Positions 19,501 to 31,879 are shown, numbered from the stretch's first letter. The stretch: DNA of 64,000 bases from Closterium sp. NIES-65 (GCA_948144175.1 CANXME010002547.1:1-64000), one strand, 5' to 3'. The notes: generated by a model not told the origin, from the sequence alone. Program-made: numbers and translations.

Positions 19501-22476
19501 GTGTGTCCCAGGTAGACGCGGTCTAGCCTGTCGAGGTCACTGGTGACTCTGGTCCTGCTGCGGGAGCTGAGCCTGGGGGTGCTGGGACTGGAGGTGCTAC
19601 GCTTGGGGGTGCTGAGCCTGGGTGTGCGGAGTCTGGAGGTGCTGAGCCTGGGGGTGCTGAGCCTGGGGGTGCTGAGCCTGGGGGTACTGAGTCTGGGTGT
19701 GCTGAGCCTGGGGGTGCTGGGCCTGGGGGTGATGAGCCTGGGGGTGCTGAGACTGGGGGTGCTCCGCCTGGAGGTGCTTTGCCTGAGGGTGCTGAGCCTG
19801 GAGGTTCTTCGCCTGGTGGTTCTCCGCCTGGAGGTGCTTCGTCTCGTCGAGAGCCACTCTCCCCACAGGAGCTTCGTGAGTGGTTTGCCCGGCGCTGGAG
19901 GCGTGCTGCTGGTGCTGGAGGTTCTTCGGCTGCAGAGGGTGCTGCTGCCGCGCGTCCCGGAGGTGCTCGTGCTGTGGGTGCTGGAGCTGCTGGGCCTGCG
20001 GGTTCTCCTGGAGCTGGTGCTGCTGAGGGTGTTGGCGCTGAGACTACCGCTGGCGGTCTGACTGGCGGTGCTCCTGGTGCTGCTGGGGGTTCCGGAGCTA
20101 CTGGAGGTGCTGCTGGAGGTTCTGGAGCTACTGGAGGTGCTGCTAGAGGTGCTGCTGGAGCAAGTACTCCTGCTGGGGGTACTGGTGCTGTCCCTGCTGT
20201 TTCTTGCGCCGCCACGCGGCCCTGACCGTACTTCGTTCCACTCCTGCAGCAGGTTCTTGGTCTTACACCTTCTCCTGGTCCTCCTCCTCCTCCCTTAGAG
20301 GGTCCACAGCCTGTCCCGTCACAGTCACAGCTACCGCCTGCCTCCCCTTTGCCTGCTCCTTCTCCCTACGCTGGTCCGACTGGAGGTCTTACTGAGCGTC
20401 GTGAGCCTGCGTCTCGTCCTGCGTCGCCTGTTCGTACTGCGCGCACTAGTGGTCGCGGTTCGCGTCAGCGTCCTTCTCCTGTCCCTGGCACGCACCGGAT
20501 GTCTCTGCGTCCGTCCACTGCGTGCCCCTTTGCCTTTTCCTCCTGCTTCCTCTCTTCCTGCCCTTGCCGACCCAGAGTCGGACTCTCTTCGTGCTGCCAG
20601 TCCTACTGTCACGCGTCTCCTTGCTACTGCTGTCACTGACCCTTCTTTCGAGTCTTCTGCTGCGTCTGCCCTTGTCACTGAGCTCGTCGACTTTGCTGCG
20701 CGCTGTCGTCTAGACTACGTTGCTAGTCTTGTCGCTGAGTCTGAGTCTACCTGTCCTCCGTCCGTCGGGGGTGAGTGTGCCCTTGGCACGGACGTCCTTG
20801 AGGACAGGCAGGAGGAGTTCCAGTGTCTGGCCGCCGCTTCACCTCATCTCGCGTCTGTACTGCTAGCCCCTGAGGGAGACCCGGATGCACTTGACATCCC
20901 GACTCCGCGCTCTTACGCGGAGGCGATAGAGGGTCCCTACTCCTCTCAGTGGCAGGCAGCTATGGATGCAGAGATGGCTTCCTGGAAGTCCACAGGCACC
21001 TACGTTGACGCTGTTCCCCCTCCTGGGGCGAACATCGTCAGTGGCATGTGGATCTTCAGGGTGAAGCGGCCGCCGGGTTCTCCGCCTGTCTTCAAGGCGC
21101 GTTACGTGGCTCGTGGTTTCAGTCAGCGGCAGGGAGTTGACTTCTTTCAGACCTTCTCCCCGACCCCGAAGATGACCACTCTTCGGGTACTACTGCACGT
21201 CGCTGCTCACCGTGACTACGAGCTGCACTCTCTCGACTTCAGCACTGCTTTCTTGCTGGGCAGCCTGCACGAGGAGATCTGGCTGCGCCGCCCTCCTGGC
21301 TTCACTGGGTCTTTCCCTCCTGGTACCCAGTGGAGTCTCCGGCGTCCAGTCTACGGTCTCCGCTAGGCGCCACGTGAGTGCCACGACACACTGAGGACTA
21401 CGCTGGCGGCACTTGGGTTTGCTCCTTCTACTGCCGACCCGTCGCTGTTTCTGCGCACCGACACCTCTCTGCCGCCGTTCTACATCCTCGTGTACGTCGA
21501 CGACTTGGTCTTTGCCACAGCTGACACTGCTGGACTCGCCTACGTGAAGTCCGAGCTGCAGAAGAGACACACGTGCACTGATCTGGGTGAGCTGCGCAGC
21601 TACCTTGGCTTGCAGATCACCCGGGACAGAGCACGCCGCACCATCACCCTGACTCAGTCACACATGGTGCAGCAGGTCCTTCAGCGCTTCGGCTTCACGT
21701 ACTCCTCGCCTCAGGCCACTCCTCTGCCTACTCGCCACTCGCTCTCAGCTTTGCCTTCGGATGAGTCCGTAGAGTCGAGTGGCCCGTATCCAGAGCTTGT
21801 CGACTGCCTCATGTACCTGATGACCTGCACACGACCTGACCTTGCATACCCTCTTAGCATTCTTGCACGCTATGTTGCTCCTGGGAGACACCGACCAGAG
21901 CACATGGTTGCAGCGAAGAGGGTGTTGCGCTACTTGTGCAGTACGTCGGGCATGGGGCTAGTGCTTGGAGGGCGCAGTCCAGTGGTCCTCACTGGGCACG
22001 CGGACGCTTCTTGGGCTGACGACCAGGCTACACAGCGGTCGTCACAGGGTTACACCTTCAGTCTTGGTTCCGGCTCTGTTTCGTGGCGGGCTACCCGCTC
22101 GTCTTCTGTTCTCGGCTCCAGTTGTGAGGCTGAGATCTACGCCGGGGCTATGGCTGCACAGGAGCTTCGCTGGCTCACCTACCTGCTTACCGACCTTGGA
22201 GAGCCGCCTCGTTCTCCTCCAGTCCTGTACGTAGACAACAAGGCCATGCTGGCCTTGTGTCGAGAGCAGCGACTGGAGCACAGGACAAAGCACATTGCTC
22301 TCCGCTACTTTCTTGCGCGTGAGCTGCAGCAGCGTGGATAGTTGCGGTTTGCGTACGTGGCCTCTGAGGCCAACACCGCTGATGTCTTCACCAAGGCACT
22401 TGCGCCTTGTGATCATCAGCGCTTCTGCACTCAGTTGGGACTTGTACTTGTCTTACCTCACTTGCTTACTTCTTGA
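16503..22476 (+). pseudogene. copia gag-pol polyprotein with stops and one deletion
   Basis: From MATPSVLAFDAEG (16503): copia-type Gag domain (AIDFAVWVEDLQLYL, LYDAVVARYSS), a long glycine-rich stretch (about residues 265-340), a CCHC-like motif (C-X13-C-X3-H-X4-C), protease LDSGAS, integrase HHCC and D-D-E (MDVWGP, HSDRGGEF, NGIAERR), then linker, RT and RNase H. Lesions by comparison with sister copies: TAG at 19525 (GAG), TGA at about 20224 (CGA), a 7-bp deletion near 20520, TAG at 21364 (CAG), and TAG at about 22339 (CAG). YVDD and RNase H residues remain. It is too damaged to give a complete polyprotein. Confidence 0.93.
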
Positions 22477-22689
22477 CCTTGCTTGTACTGTCACATATAT
22501 ATACTCTTGCTCTTGCTTGTTTAGCCTCTTGTATACCTATATATGTGCTCTTGCATGTGAACTGGCCTTTTGGCCTTTGAACTTGTGCTCGGAATGTGTG
22601 GTGACTTTGTGATCCACCCTGAGCTTTGCCTTGCTTTGCTTGACTGGTCTTGTGACCCCTTGTTTTCCCCCACTTTGCCTATGGGGGTG

Positions 22690-22823
22690 TGTCAGAACAT
22701 TATAGCTTACTTATTTGTGTAGGCTATAGTGGGGTATCCCATAGGGGGTACAACCCCGTTAGGGTTTCCTATTTGTACTCACTTCGTTCATAGTTCACTC
22801 ATTCTCTCGTTCACTTCTTCTCA
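22690..22823 (+). repeat. 3' LTR of copia in gypsy gag
   Basis: Partner of 15303-15436, one difference seen (tatccc versus tattcc). Confidence 0.95.
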
Positions 22824-22825
22824 CT

Positions 22826-22939
22826 AAGGGTCCGTGTTTTCGGTGTGGGAAGGTGGGGCACTACAGGAAAGACTGCCAGGAGAAAATGCCGCTGACAGGG
22901 GACGACAGCAAGGAGCAGGGAAATGGGAAGAGTCAGTAA
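22826..22939 (+). pseudogene. gag: gypsy Gag, C-terminal zinc knuckle (split gene)
   Basis: Right after the copia the Gag frame resumes: KGPCFRCGKVGHYRKDC, a canonical C-X2-C-X4-H-X4-C nucleic-acid-binding knuckle, ending at TAA 22937. It joins in phase with ...DHLPK before the insertion. The downstream protease frame overlaps it in the -1 frame. Confidence 0.92.
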
Positions 22940-22944
22940 TTAGC

Positions 22945-23679
22945 GGGCCCTTTACTGAATGTGCTCCGTCGCCCGAACACCATCATCCCCACCGAGTCGT
23001 GGTTCCGATTCATGCAATCGATCGCACTCGGCCGAATAACGGGGATAATCATGTAGATCACCCTGTGCTGGTCGCTGGCAAGGTGTTAAAAAATAATCTG
23101 AAAGTGTTCGTCGATGGTGGGGCCAGCCATAGCCTCTTCAACTTGGCGAGCGCAAAAAGATGCAAGCTGCAACTTGACAGGTGTCTGCCCAAAATTGACG
23201 CTCGCCTCGTGGATGGGACGCCTCTGGCGATAACGGAAGAAACACGGACGGTCAGGATCGACTGCGGCGACGATTTCGGCTTCAGCATGAAGTTTCTCGC
23301 AACAACATTGGACGGCTGCGACGTACTGCTGGGACGTGATTGGCTGCGACGGCACAACCCCGTCATCGACTGGACAACGGGATCGTGCAGCATCAGCAAG
23401 CACGAGGGGTTAATAAAATTACCTGCATGGACACCTGACTACATCCAAGCCCCGTGCGTCAAAGCTATCACTATAGCTCGCCACTTCAACAGAGGCGCAC
23501 AGCTGTTCGCTGTTTGCTTACGCGAGTTGGCAATCGACACCGAGGGAAAGGACATCGAGAAGCTGTGTGCAGCTGTACCACCGGATTTAGCGGAGCTGAT
23601 TCGGAGATACCCGGACATTTTCCCCGACGACCTGCCACCTGGACTGCCACCCGAGAGACCTGAGGACCACAAAATCTAG
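22945..23679 (+). pseudogene. pol: gypsy aspartic protease and start of RT region
   Basis: The frame, -1 relative to Gag and already open before the Gag stop, encodes LKVFVDGGASHSLFN, the retropepsin active site in its D-G-G-A form (Asp codon at 23113), and the flap/second half CDVLLGRDWL. It then enters the RT spacer (LIRRYPDIFPDDLPPG) and stops at TAG 23677, before the RT core. The TAG interrupts what would be the run into RT, so the pol chain is broken here. Confidence 0.85.
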
Positions 23680-24630
23680 CTGGAACCTGGCGCGCAGCCG
23701 ACTGTTCAGACACAATGGCGGTTGACCCAGCCGGAACTCGAGGAGCTGCGAAGTCAAATTGATGCACTGTTGGAGAAGGGGTTTATTCGGGCCAGCACAT
23801 CTCCCTTCGCAGCACCGATCCTGTTCACTCCGAAGAAGGACGGCGGGCTTCGCATGTGTATCGACTATCGTGCGCTGAACCGGGTCACCATCAAGTCTCG
23901 CTACCCAATCCCATGCACCGACGACCTCCTCGACCAACTCCGCGGCGCTCGCTATTTCTCGAAGATTGACTTACGTGGCGGTTACCACCAGATCCGAGTC
24001 TTCGCCGACGACCGTCACAAGACTGCGTTTCGCACACGCTACGGGAGTTACGAATTTACAGTGATGCCTTTCGGCCTCACGAACGCGCCTTCAACTTTTC
24101 AACTGACCATGAACAGGGTTTTTTCGGGATCTTCTAGACCGTTGTGTCATCGTCTACTTGATCGATATCCTCATTTTTAGCAAGACACGGGAGCAGCACC
24201 TCCGAGACCTGGATGAAGTGTTTAAAAGGCTGCAGGAAAACCGACTCATAACCAAGGGCTTTAAGTGCGAGTTTTTAAAGCAAGAGTTGGAGTTTTTGGG
24301 GCACGTAATCTCGCGCGACGGCATTAAAATCGACCCGGCGAAAATCAAGACCATACAGGAGTAGAAGTCCCCGACGAACGTCACGGAACTCCAGAGTTTT
24401 CTCGGATTCGTGAATTATACCAAATATGGCGGGGATAACCGGCCCGCTGACCGACCTGCTGCACAAGGACAAAAATTTTGTGTGGGGGGAGGAGGCAGAC
24501 GCGGCTTTCCAGGAACTCAAGAATTTTCTAGTTTCCCCTCCTGTACTGCGCATCGCCGACCCATCGAAGCCGTTCGAAGTTGTAACCGACGCCTCAGATT
24601 TCGCCATCGGGGCTGTGCTTCTCCATCAGT
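23680..24630 (+). pseudogene. pol: gypsy reverse transcriptase, frameshifted; YLDD changed to YLID
   Basis: RT motifs in order: [46 protein letters not shown], and [20 protein letters not shown] frameshift near 24120 moves the catalytic box to another frame, where it reads [11 protein letters not shown] (24155-24178): the first Asp of the usual YLDD is Ile, which should abolish catalysis. TAG at 24362 and another shift near 24420 follow, then the connection domain and the start of RNase H (VTDASDFAIGAVLLHQ). The normal remainder of RNase H is missing. Confidence 0.9.
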
Positions 24631-25454
24631 ACGGCACAAAGCTACAGTTCTCAACGGCATATCACCCACAGACGGACGGTCAAACGGAGCGGACCAATCA
24701 GACCATGGAGCAGCTGATCAGGACGAACTGCCCCGACCCGGCCCGCTGGGAGGATTCACTCGCAATGTTGGAATTTGCTTTCAACAACGCGCCGTCCAGC
24801 ACGACTAATCACTCCCCGTTTTTCCTAAATTACGAGATGGACCCGACGGTTCCTACCACAACTTCTCTCGACAACCCGGTCCCGAGGTCACAAACTTTTG
24901 TGATGGAACTCCAGGAAACCTGAGAAAAGGCAGCTGACGCAATTCGCAAGGCGAATGCCACTTCCCGCAAATACGCAGATCTTCTACGCCGGGAACTCGT
25001 CTTGACCACTGGGCAATTAGTACTCCTTGACACGAAGAACCTGCACCTGCCCGGCGCGTCGAAACTACGGCCACGATTTTGTGGGCCGTTCAAGATAATC
25101 AAAATGGTGACACCTGTCACCGCGAAGCTGTTGCTACCCGACGACTGGCGAATCCATGACGCCTTCCACGTCAGCCTTCTTCGCAAGTTCGTGCCAGCCA
25201 CGACCGAACTCGCCCGTCAGCAAGCGGCCCCGACAGAGCGACCTGTTCCTGAGCCAACCCTTGACCCTTCGAGAATCCTGGCTCATCGGGTCCGCCTTGA
25301 CGCAGCTGGCCGACACGTGGATTTCTTAATCCGCTGGACTGACTGCACTGGTGAAGACGACACGTGGGTGCCATCCGCCTCGCTCGATGCCTCGCCCCTT
25401 GTTGGTAATTACTTGGCGCGCAAGCGTGTTTCGGATATTGACCGCCTTTCTTAA
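24631..25454 (+). pseudogene. pol: gypsy integrase C-terminal half and chromodomain (5' part deleted)
   Basis: RNase H joins directly to the late integrase core: FSTAYHPQTDGQTERTNQ, then FAFNNAPSSTT. The zinc-binding and first catalytic parts of integrase are gone. TGA at about 24921 splits it from the C-terminal DNA-binding part (LRPRFCGPFKI, DAFHVSLLRKF). The end (ILAHRV...FLIRWTDCTGEDDTWVP) is a chromodomain-like fold seen in chromoviruses, which steers integration to marked chromatin. Stop at 25452-25454, just before the purine tract. Confidence 0.88.
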
Positions 25455-25466
25455 GGAGGGGGGTGG

Positions 25467-25742
25467 TGTAAGGAATTTTCCCGAATTCCTTATCGGGGTT
25501 GACTGCTTCGCGTACAACCCGATCTTCGGAGTTCGCACGTCCGGCCGATTTCAACGCTGCCGAGGCTCCTCGCGTCGCCTTCGGCATTTCCATCGCCAAA
25601 CTTGCACCCAACCTCGTCTTCCGAGGTTTCCTCCTAGCTAGGCTAGCCCTACATTAGTCTGTGCACTCATTGTATTCTCAGCTCATTCAGTGACAAACTC
25701 GTTATTCGTTTACCTGCGCACTCTCTTTTACAACTCATAACA
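25467..25742 (+). repeat. 3' LTR of gypsy element
   Basis: 276 bp, TGTAAGGAATTTTCC...CTCATAACA, followed by target duplication TGAAT. Confidence 0.95.
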
Positions 25743-26230
25743 TGAATGGTAAAAAAGGAACGCGTATGGTCACTGTGTTGGGTTTGCTGACGGGCTGGGT
25801 ACACATGATGCCCAGCCACTGTGCGCGAATTTACCCCGCCCATTTCAGAATCTCTGCACCCGTGTTTTTTATTCCAATCAGTTGCACCCAGTTTATAGGC
25901 ACGCGGATCAACTTGCATTTGGGCGAGAAAACGCCAAAGTATGAATCTTAGGCGCAAATCAAACCATGCTGACCCAGTTTGTTCTTGTTTCTCGGCCAGA
26001 AACAAGCATAAACCCTAAACCCTGAACTAACAACAACACAGGCTCACCAGATTTGTTTTGGAAAAAACAAACGAGCTACAACCTGCGTTTTTTAGAAGGG
26101 TTTTTAGTTGATCGAGAAGTACTACCGGAAAAATGTTTCTCCGAAGGTTTTGCTAGCTCTTTCGGGGAACAGTTACGTGCATTTTCAATCTGAGAGCGTT
26201 CAGTTATTACACTCGTAAGGAAGTCAAAAC
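25743..26230. other. Host spacer between elements
   Basis: About 490 bases, no gene seen. 'aaaccctaaaccctgaac' near 26010 is a short plant telomere-like motif. Ends with AAAAC, the target duplication of the next copia. Confidence 0.6.
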
Positions 26231-26360
26231 TGTGAGAATTGAAACGGGAATGATTCAACTATGAAAGAGTTGGGTACAAGTACTAACCCTAATTGGGTTG
26301 TACCCCCTATGGGCTACCCCACTACAGCCTACACAAATGTATAAGCTATATGTTCTGACA
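26231..26360 (-). repeat. 3' LTR of copia (26231-32736)
   Basis: TGTGAGAATTG...GTTCTGACA; preceded by AAAAC. Confidence 0.93.
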
Positions 26361-26570
26361 CACCTCCATAGGCAAAGTGGGGGAGAACAAGGGGTCACAA
26401 GACCAGTCAAGCAAAGCAAAGTAAAGCAAGCCCAAGGTGGATCACAAAGTCACCACACATTCCGAGCACAAGTTCAAGGACATAAGGCCAGTTCACATGC
26501 AGGATTACATATATATACAAGGCTAGACAAGCAAGAGCAGGTATATATATATGTAACAGTACAAACAAGG

Positions 26571-29500
26571 TCAAGGGGTCAGCAAGTGAGGCAAGACAGG
26601 GACAAGACCCAGCTGAGTGCAGAAGCGCTGATGATCACAAGGCGGAAGTGCCTTGGTGAAAACATCAGCAGTGTTGGCCTCAGAGGCCACGTACGCAAGC
26701 CGCAACTGACCACGCTGCTGTAGCTCACGAGCAAGGAAGTAGCGGAGAGCAATGTGCTTTGTTCTGTGCTCCAATCTCTGCTCTCGACACAAGGCCAGCA
26801 TGGCCTTCTTGTCTACGTACAGGACTGGAGGAGAACGAGGCGGCTCTCAAAGGTCGGTCAGCAGGTAGGTGAGCCAGCGAAGCTCCTGTGCAGCCATGGC
26901 CCCGGCGTAGATCTCAGCCTCACAACTGGGGTCGAGAACAGAAGACGAGCGAGTAGCCCGCCACGAAAAAGAGCCGGAACCAAGGCTGAAGGTGTAACCC
27001 TGGGACGACCGCTGCGTAGCCTGGTCGTCAGCCCAAGAAGCGTCTGCGTGCCCAGTGAGGACCACTGGACTCCGCCCTCCAAGCACTAGCCCCATGCTCG
27101 ACGTACTGCACAAGTAGCGCAACACCCTCTTCGCTGCAGCCATGTGCTCTGGTCGGTGTCTCCCAGGAGCAACATAGCGTGCGAGAATGCTAAGAGGGTA
27201 TGCAAGGTCAGGTCGTGTGCAGGTCATCAGGTACATGAGGCAACCAACAAGCTCTGGATACGGGCCACTCGACTCTGTAGACTCATCCGAAGGCAGAGCT
27301 GAGAGCGAGTGGCGAGTAGGCAGAGGAGTGGCCTGAGGTGAGGAGTACGTGAAGCCGAAGCACTGAAGGACCTGCTGCACCATGTGTGACTGAGTCAGGG
27401 TAATGGTGCGGCGTGCTCTGTCCCGGGTGATCTGGAAGCCAAGGTAGCTGCGCAGTTCACCCAGGTCTGTGCACGTGTGTCTCTTCTGCAGCTCGGACTT
27501 CACGTAGGCGAGTCCAGCAGTGTCACCTGTGGCAAAGACCAAGTTGTCGACGTACACGAGGATGTAGAACGGCGGCAGAGAAGTGTCGGTGCGCAGAAAC
27601 AGCGACGGGTCGGCAGTAGAAGGAGCAAACCCAAGAGCCGCAAGCGTAGTCCTCAGTGTGTCGTGCCACTCACGTGGCGCCTGGCGGAGACCGTAGACTG
27701 GACGCCGGAGACTCCACTGGGTACCAGGAGGGAAAGACCCAGTGAAGCCAGGTGGGCGGCGCAGCCAGATCTCCTCGTGCAGGTTGCCCTGCAAGAAAGC
27801 AGTGTTGAAGTCGAGAGAGTGCAGCTCGTAGTCACGGTGAGCAGCAACGTGCAGCAGTACCCGAAGAGTGGTCATCTTTAGGGTGGGGGAGAAGGTCTGA
27901 AAGTAGTCAACTCCCTGCCGCTGACTGAAGCCACGAGCCACGTAACGCGCCTTGAAGACAGGCGGAGAACCCGGCGGCCGCTTCACCCTGAAGATCCACA
28001 TGCCACTGACGATATTCGCCCCAGGAGGGGGGACAGCGTCAACGTAGGTGCCTGTGGACTTCCAGGAAGCCATCTCTGCATCCATAGCTGCCTGCCATTG
28101 AGAGGAGTAGGGACCCTCTATCGCCTCCGCGTAAGAGGGCGGAGTCGGGATGTCAAGTGCATCCGGGTCTCCCTCAGGGGTAAGCAGTACGGACACGAGA
28201 TGAGGTGAAGCAGCTGCCAGACACTGGAACTCCTCTTGCCTGTCCTCAAGGACGTCCGTGCCAAGGGCACACTCACCCCCGACGGACGGAGGACAGACAG
28301 ACTCAGACTCAGCGACAAGACTAGCAGCGTAGTCTAGGCGACAGCGAGCAGCAAAATCGACGAGCTCAGCAACAAGGGCAGACGCAGCAGAAGACTCGAA
28401 GGAAGGGTCACTGACGGCAGTAGCAACGAGACGCGTGACAGTAGGACTGGCAGCACGAAGAGAGTCCGACTCAGGGTCGGCAAGAGCAGGAAGAGAGGAC
28501 GCAGGAGGAGAAGGCAAAGGGGCACGCAGAGGAGTAGTAGACGGACGCAGAGACATCCTATGCGTGCCAGGGACAGGAGGAGGACGTGGACGCGAACCAC
28601 GACCACTAGCTCGAGCAGCACGGACAGGCAACGTAGGGCGAGACGCAGGCTCACGACGCTCAGCAAGACCCCCAGTAGGACCAGTCTAGGGAGAAGGAGC
28701 AGGCAAAGGGGAGGTAGGGTGCAACTGTAACTGTGACGGGACAGGCTGTGGACACTCTAAGGGAGGAGGAGGACAAGTAGAAGGTGGAAGACCAAGAACC
28801 TGCTGCAGGAGTGGAACGAAGTACGGTCGAGGCCGCGTGGCGACGCCAGAAACACTAGGGACAGCACCAGTACCTCCAGCAGGAGCACCCGCTCCAGCAG
28901 CACCTCCAGCAGCTCCAGAACCTCCAACAGCACCAGGAGCACCCCCAGCAGGACCGACAGTGGTAGTCTCAGCGCCAACACCCTCAGCAGCACCAGCTCG
29001 AGTCAAACCTGCAGGCCCAGCAGCTCCAGTACACCCAGGACGAGCACCTCCGGGACCCGCGACAGCAGCACCCTCAGTAGCCGACGAACCTCCAGCACCA
29101 GCAGCACGGCTCCAGCGCCGGGCAAACCACTCGCGCAGCTCCTGTGGAGAGAGTGGCTCCCGGCGAGACGAAGCACCCGGAGAACCTCCAGGCGGAGCAC
29201 CTCCAGGCTCAGCACCCCCAGGTCCAGCACCCCCAGGCAAAGCACCCCCAGGCGTAGCACCCCCAGGCTCAGCACCCCCAGGCTCAGCACCCCGAGGCTC
29301 AGCACCCCCAGGCGTAGCAACCCCAGGCTTAGCACCCCCAGGCTCAGCACAACTAGGCTCAGCACCCCCAGTAGCCGAAGAACCTCCAGCACCAGCAGCA
29401 CGGCTCCAGCGCCGGGCAAACCACTCGCGCAGCTCCTGTGGAGAGAGTGGCTCCCGGCGAGACAAAGCACCCGGAGAACCTCAAGGCGGAGCACCTCCAG

Positions 29501-31841
29501 CCTCAGCACCCCCAGGCCCAGCACCCCCAGGCAAAGCACCCCCAGGCGTAGCACCTTCAGCAGCACCAGAGTCACCAGTGACCTCGACAGGCTCGACTGT
29601 GTCTACCTGGGACACACCTGAAGGGGCAAGACCCTGAGGGGGGAGGGGGTCTACCTGGGGGGGACCTGGTACAAGGAAGAGCGGGGGCGGGGGGAGGGAC
29701 GGAGTGCGGTAGGGGAAGAGGCGGTAGTAGGGGACCGACTCGTCAAACGTGACGTCCTGGGAGGACAGAACACGGCGAGAGGTGGGGTGGTAGAACTGCC
29801 ACCCAAGCGCGTCAGGGGGGAACCCCAGGAAGACGCAGGGAGCAGCACGAGGGGACAGCTTGTCCGCAGACAATTCGCGGACAAACGCCCGAGATCCCCA
29901 GACCCGGAACGCTGACGCATCGCCAACCTTCCCCGTCCATAGCAAGGCTGGGGAGGTCTCCGTCCTGGAGACCCTGGGGTGAAGGTTGATCTGATGCGCC
30001 GCGTACCTCACCGCAAACGGCCACAGAAAATGGGGGGCAGCCGCATGCATCATAGACGTACGAGCGACGTCCATGACCATGCCAATGCGGCGCTCAGCAA
30101 TCCCATTTTGCTGCGGAGAGTCCGGAAGCGTGAAGGTCTGACGGATGCCCCGTGCGCGACAATAGGCTCTCAGAAGGCCAGAGGAAAACTCTCCGCCTCT
30201 GTCCGAGTGCAAACGCAGAACAGGAAAGTCCGAGCCAAAGCTCTGCCTGAGCTGGAGACGAGCTGCGCGGATCCAGTCGATCAGCACCTCAGTGACATCA
30301 CCCTTGCTGCGCAAGGGGAAGACTGCGGTGTAACGCGAGTAGTCGTCAACGACTAGCAGGAAGTAGCGCTCGTGACCCTGTCCACGGACGCGGGCTGGGC
30401 CCCACACGTCCATGTGAAGCGTCTGCAACGGGGCCTCTGTCGGAGGAAACTGGGAGGAGTGAGGGGCAGCACGCTGGCGCCCCTCGACACAGGGGACACA
30501 GGTAGGGCCAGGGCCCTGAGGAAGGGGAGGGAGGGACCGGGGGAGACCAGAAACAAGAAGACGAGAGGCCATGCCTCTGAGCCGAAGCAGAGAGGGGTGA
30601 CCAAGGCGGTGGTGCCAGAGGAGAGTCTCGTGAGACAGGAGACGACACGAACAGGGGGCAGACTCAGGACCAGACCTGGACGCTGCAGCAAACACCTGAC
30701 CCGACGCAGCTACCCTACCAGACTCAGCAACTGGAGGAGACGCAGTGGTCAGTGTGTACAGGCTCGACCCCGGCCGACGAGTAAACGTGGCCAGGTGTCG
30801 GCCTGTCCGAGAGTCTGTGCAGTGGGTCTCCCGCTGACTCGCAGGAGTGAACTGGTGAACCCCCGCATCCTGCAGGTCAGCACCACTCACCAAGTTCGTA
30901 GAGAACGAGGGGAGGTAAAGACCAGACAGGGTGCCAGAGGGGGCCGCCGGACACGGGAGGACAGTGGAGAAGTGAGCAAGGACAGAGCCCCCAGAGGGGT
31001 CTGCCAGAGAGACTGCAACTGGCCGACCAAGCGGCGTGAGTGTGGTGCGGTCTCGAAAGAAAGGGCGGGAAGCCCCCGAGTCAAGGGTGAAGGTGTGAGA
31101 GGCCGGAGCCGACGCGGTACCTGAGAGAGCAGACTCACCCACACCTGAGGAAGCAGACTCACTAGCACCTAGAGCAGCAGCCGCACCTGTACCTGGAGCA
31201 GGAGACACACTAGCACCCAGAGCAGCAGCCGCACCAGCAGCTAGAGCAGCAGGCTCTATACCCGGGTCAGGCGGTGCGCACAGGTGACCGGCACGGTTAG
31301 CACTAGTAGGCAATGCATACATGGCAGTGAGAATTGCATCATAGTCAAGAGCAAATATATCTACCCTCTGCCTAAGCAACTCCACCCAGTCGGGGAGCTC
31401 AGCCTCGTCGCCAAACTCGGTACGCCAGGCGTCGCTCAGACAGGCGAAGCAGCGGGACGGTGTGTGACTAGGCGTCCCACAAGGCTGACCAGTCCGAGCA
31501 CCAGTGCGAATCACGTAAGAGCAGCGAACAGAACTGAGAGACCCTCTACTCTGAGCGTACCACTCACGAAGCTGCTGGGGCGTGAGAGACGCGCGTGGGC
31601 GTTGCTGGAGCTGCATCTGGCCGCCGCCAGTAGAAGTAGGAGCAGGAGTAGCAGCAGTAAGGCAGGCAGCCAAGCAAGCAGCAGGCAGCGCGCTAGTAAG
31701 GCAGGGGCTCACCAGTGGTGGGAAGAGCAGGCTCGACGACTCGGCGACTCGGCGACTCGGCGGCACGGCGGCACTGCAGCAACTGCGGCTCGGCGGCTCG
31801 GGCGACTCGGGCGGCTCGGCGGTACGGGTGCTCGCCAGCAA
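26571..31841 (-). pseudogene. copia polyprotein without N-terminal Gag; three stops
   Basis: On the minus strand: low-complexity Pro/Ser start, TPQQLREWYAQS, CCHC-like motif (CSYVIRTG...CG...H...C), protease LDSGASRPFF, integrase with HHRLGH/CVPC zinc pair and D-D-E, then linker with two SPQELREWF modules, RT and RNase H. Stops: TGA at about 29479 in the linker, TAG at about 28685, and TGA at 26847 in RNase H. All three are transversions relative to sisters (GGA, TAC, GGA). The RT box reads YVDN rather than YVDD, a likely loss of the second catalytic Asp. The start ATG is uncertain; 31616 (MQLQQRP) is an alternative. Confidence 0.92.
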
Positions 31842-31879
31842 CTGCAGCTCGGCGGCTCGGCGACCCGGCGGCTCGGGCG

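Larger units (their letters stand above)
15303..22823 (+). mobile_element. Full-length Ty1/copia element inside gypsy gag, TSD CTAAG
   Basis: 134-bp LTRs at 15303-15436 and 22690-22823 differ at about one base. CTAAG flanks it (15298-15302, 22824-22828). PBS-like TGGTATCGAGCAGG at 15437; purine tract 'tatgggggtg' before the 3' LTR. Order is leader repeats, Gag, protease, integrase, RT, RNase H. The near-identical LTRs contrast with several stops and a deletion in the polyprotein, so the RNA was probably copied with help from an intact relative. Confidence 0.95.
12303..25742 (+). mobile_element. Ty3/gypsy chromovirus-like element, TSD TGAAT, twice invaded
   Basis: LTRs at 12303-14168 (interrupted) and 25467-25742 are each 276 bp once the insertion is removed, with about six differences. 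TGAAT flanks both ends (12298-12302 and 25743-25747). PBS TGGTATCAGAGC at 14171-14182 matches initiator-Met tRNA; the purine tract 'aaggaggggggtgg' precedes the 3' LTR. Order is gag, protease, RT, RNase H, integrase, chromodomain, the gypsy order. Without its two guests it is only about 4.3 kb, because RNase H and the integrase core are deleted. It holds a gene-less LTR element in its left LTR and a copia in gag. Confidence 0.95.

Noticed and set aside
26010..26030. Interstitial telomere array
   Set aside because: Only about two CCCTAAA units; too short to be more than a motif.
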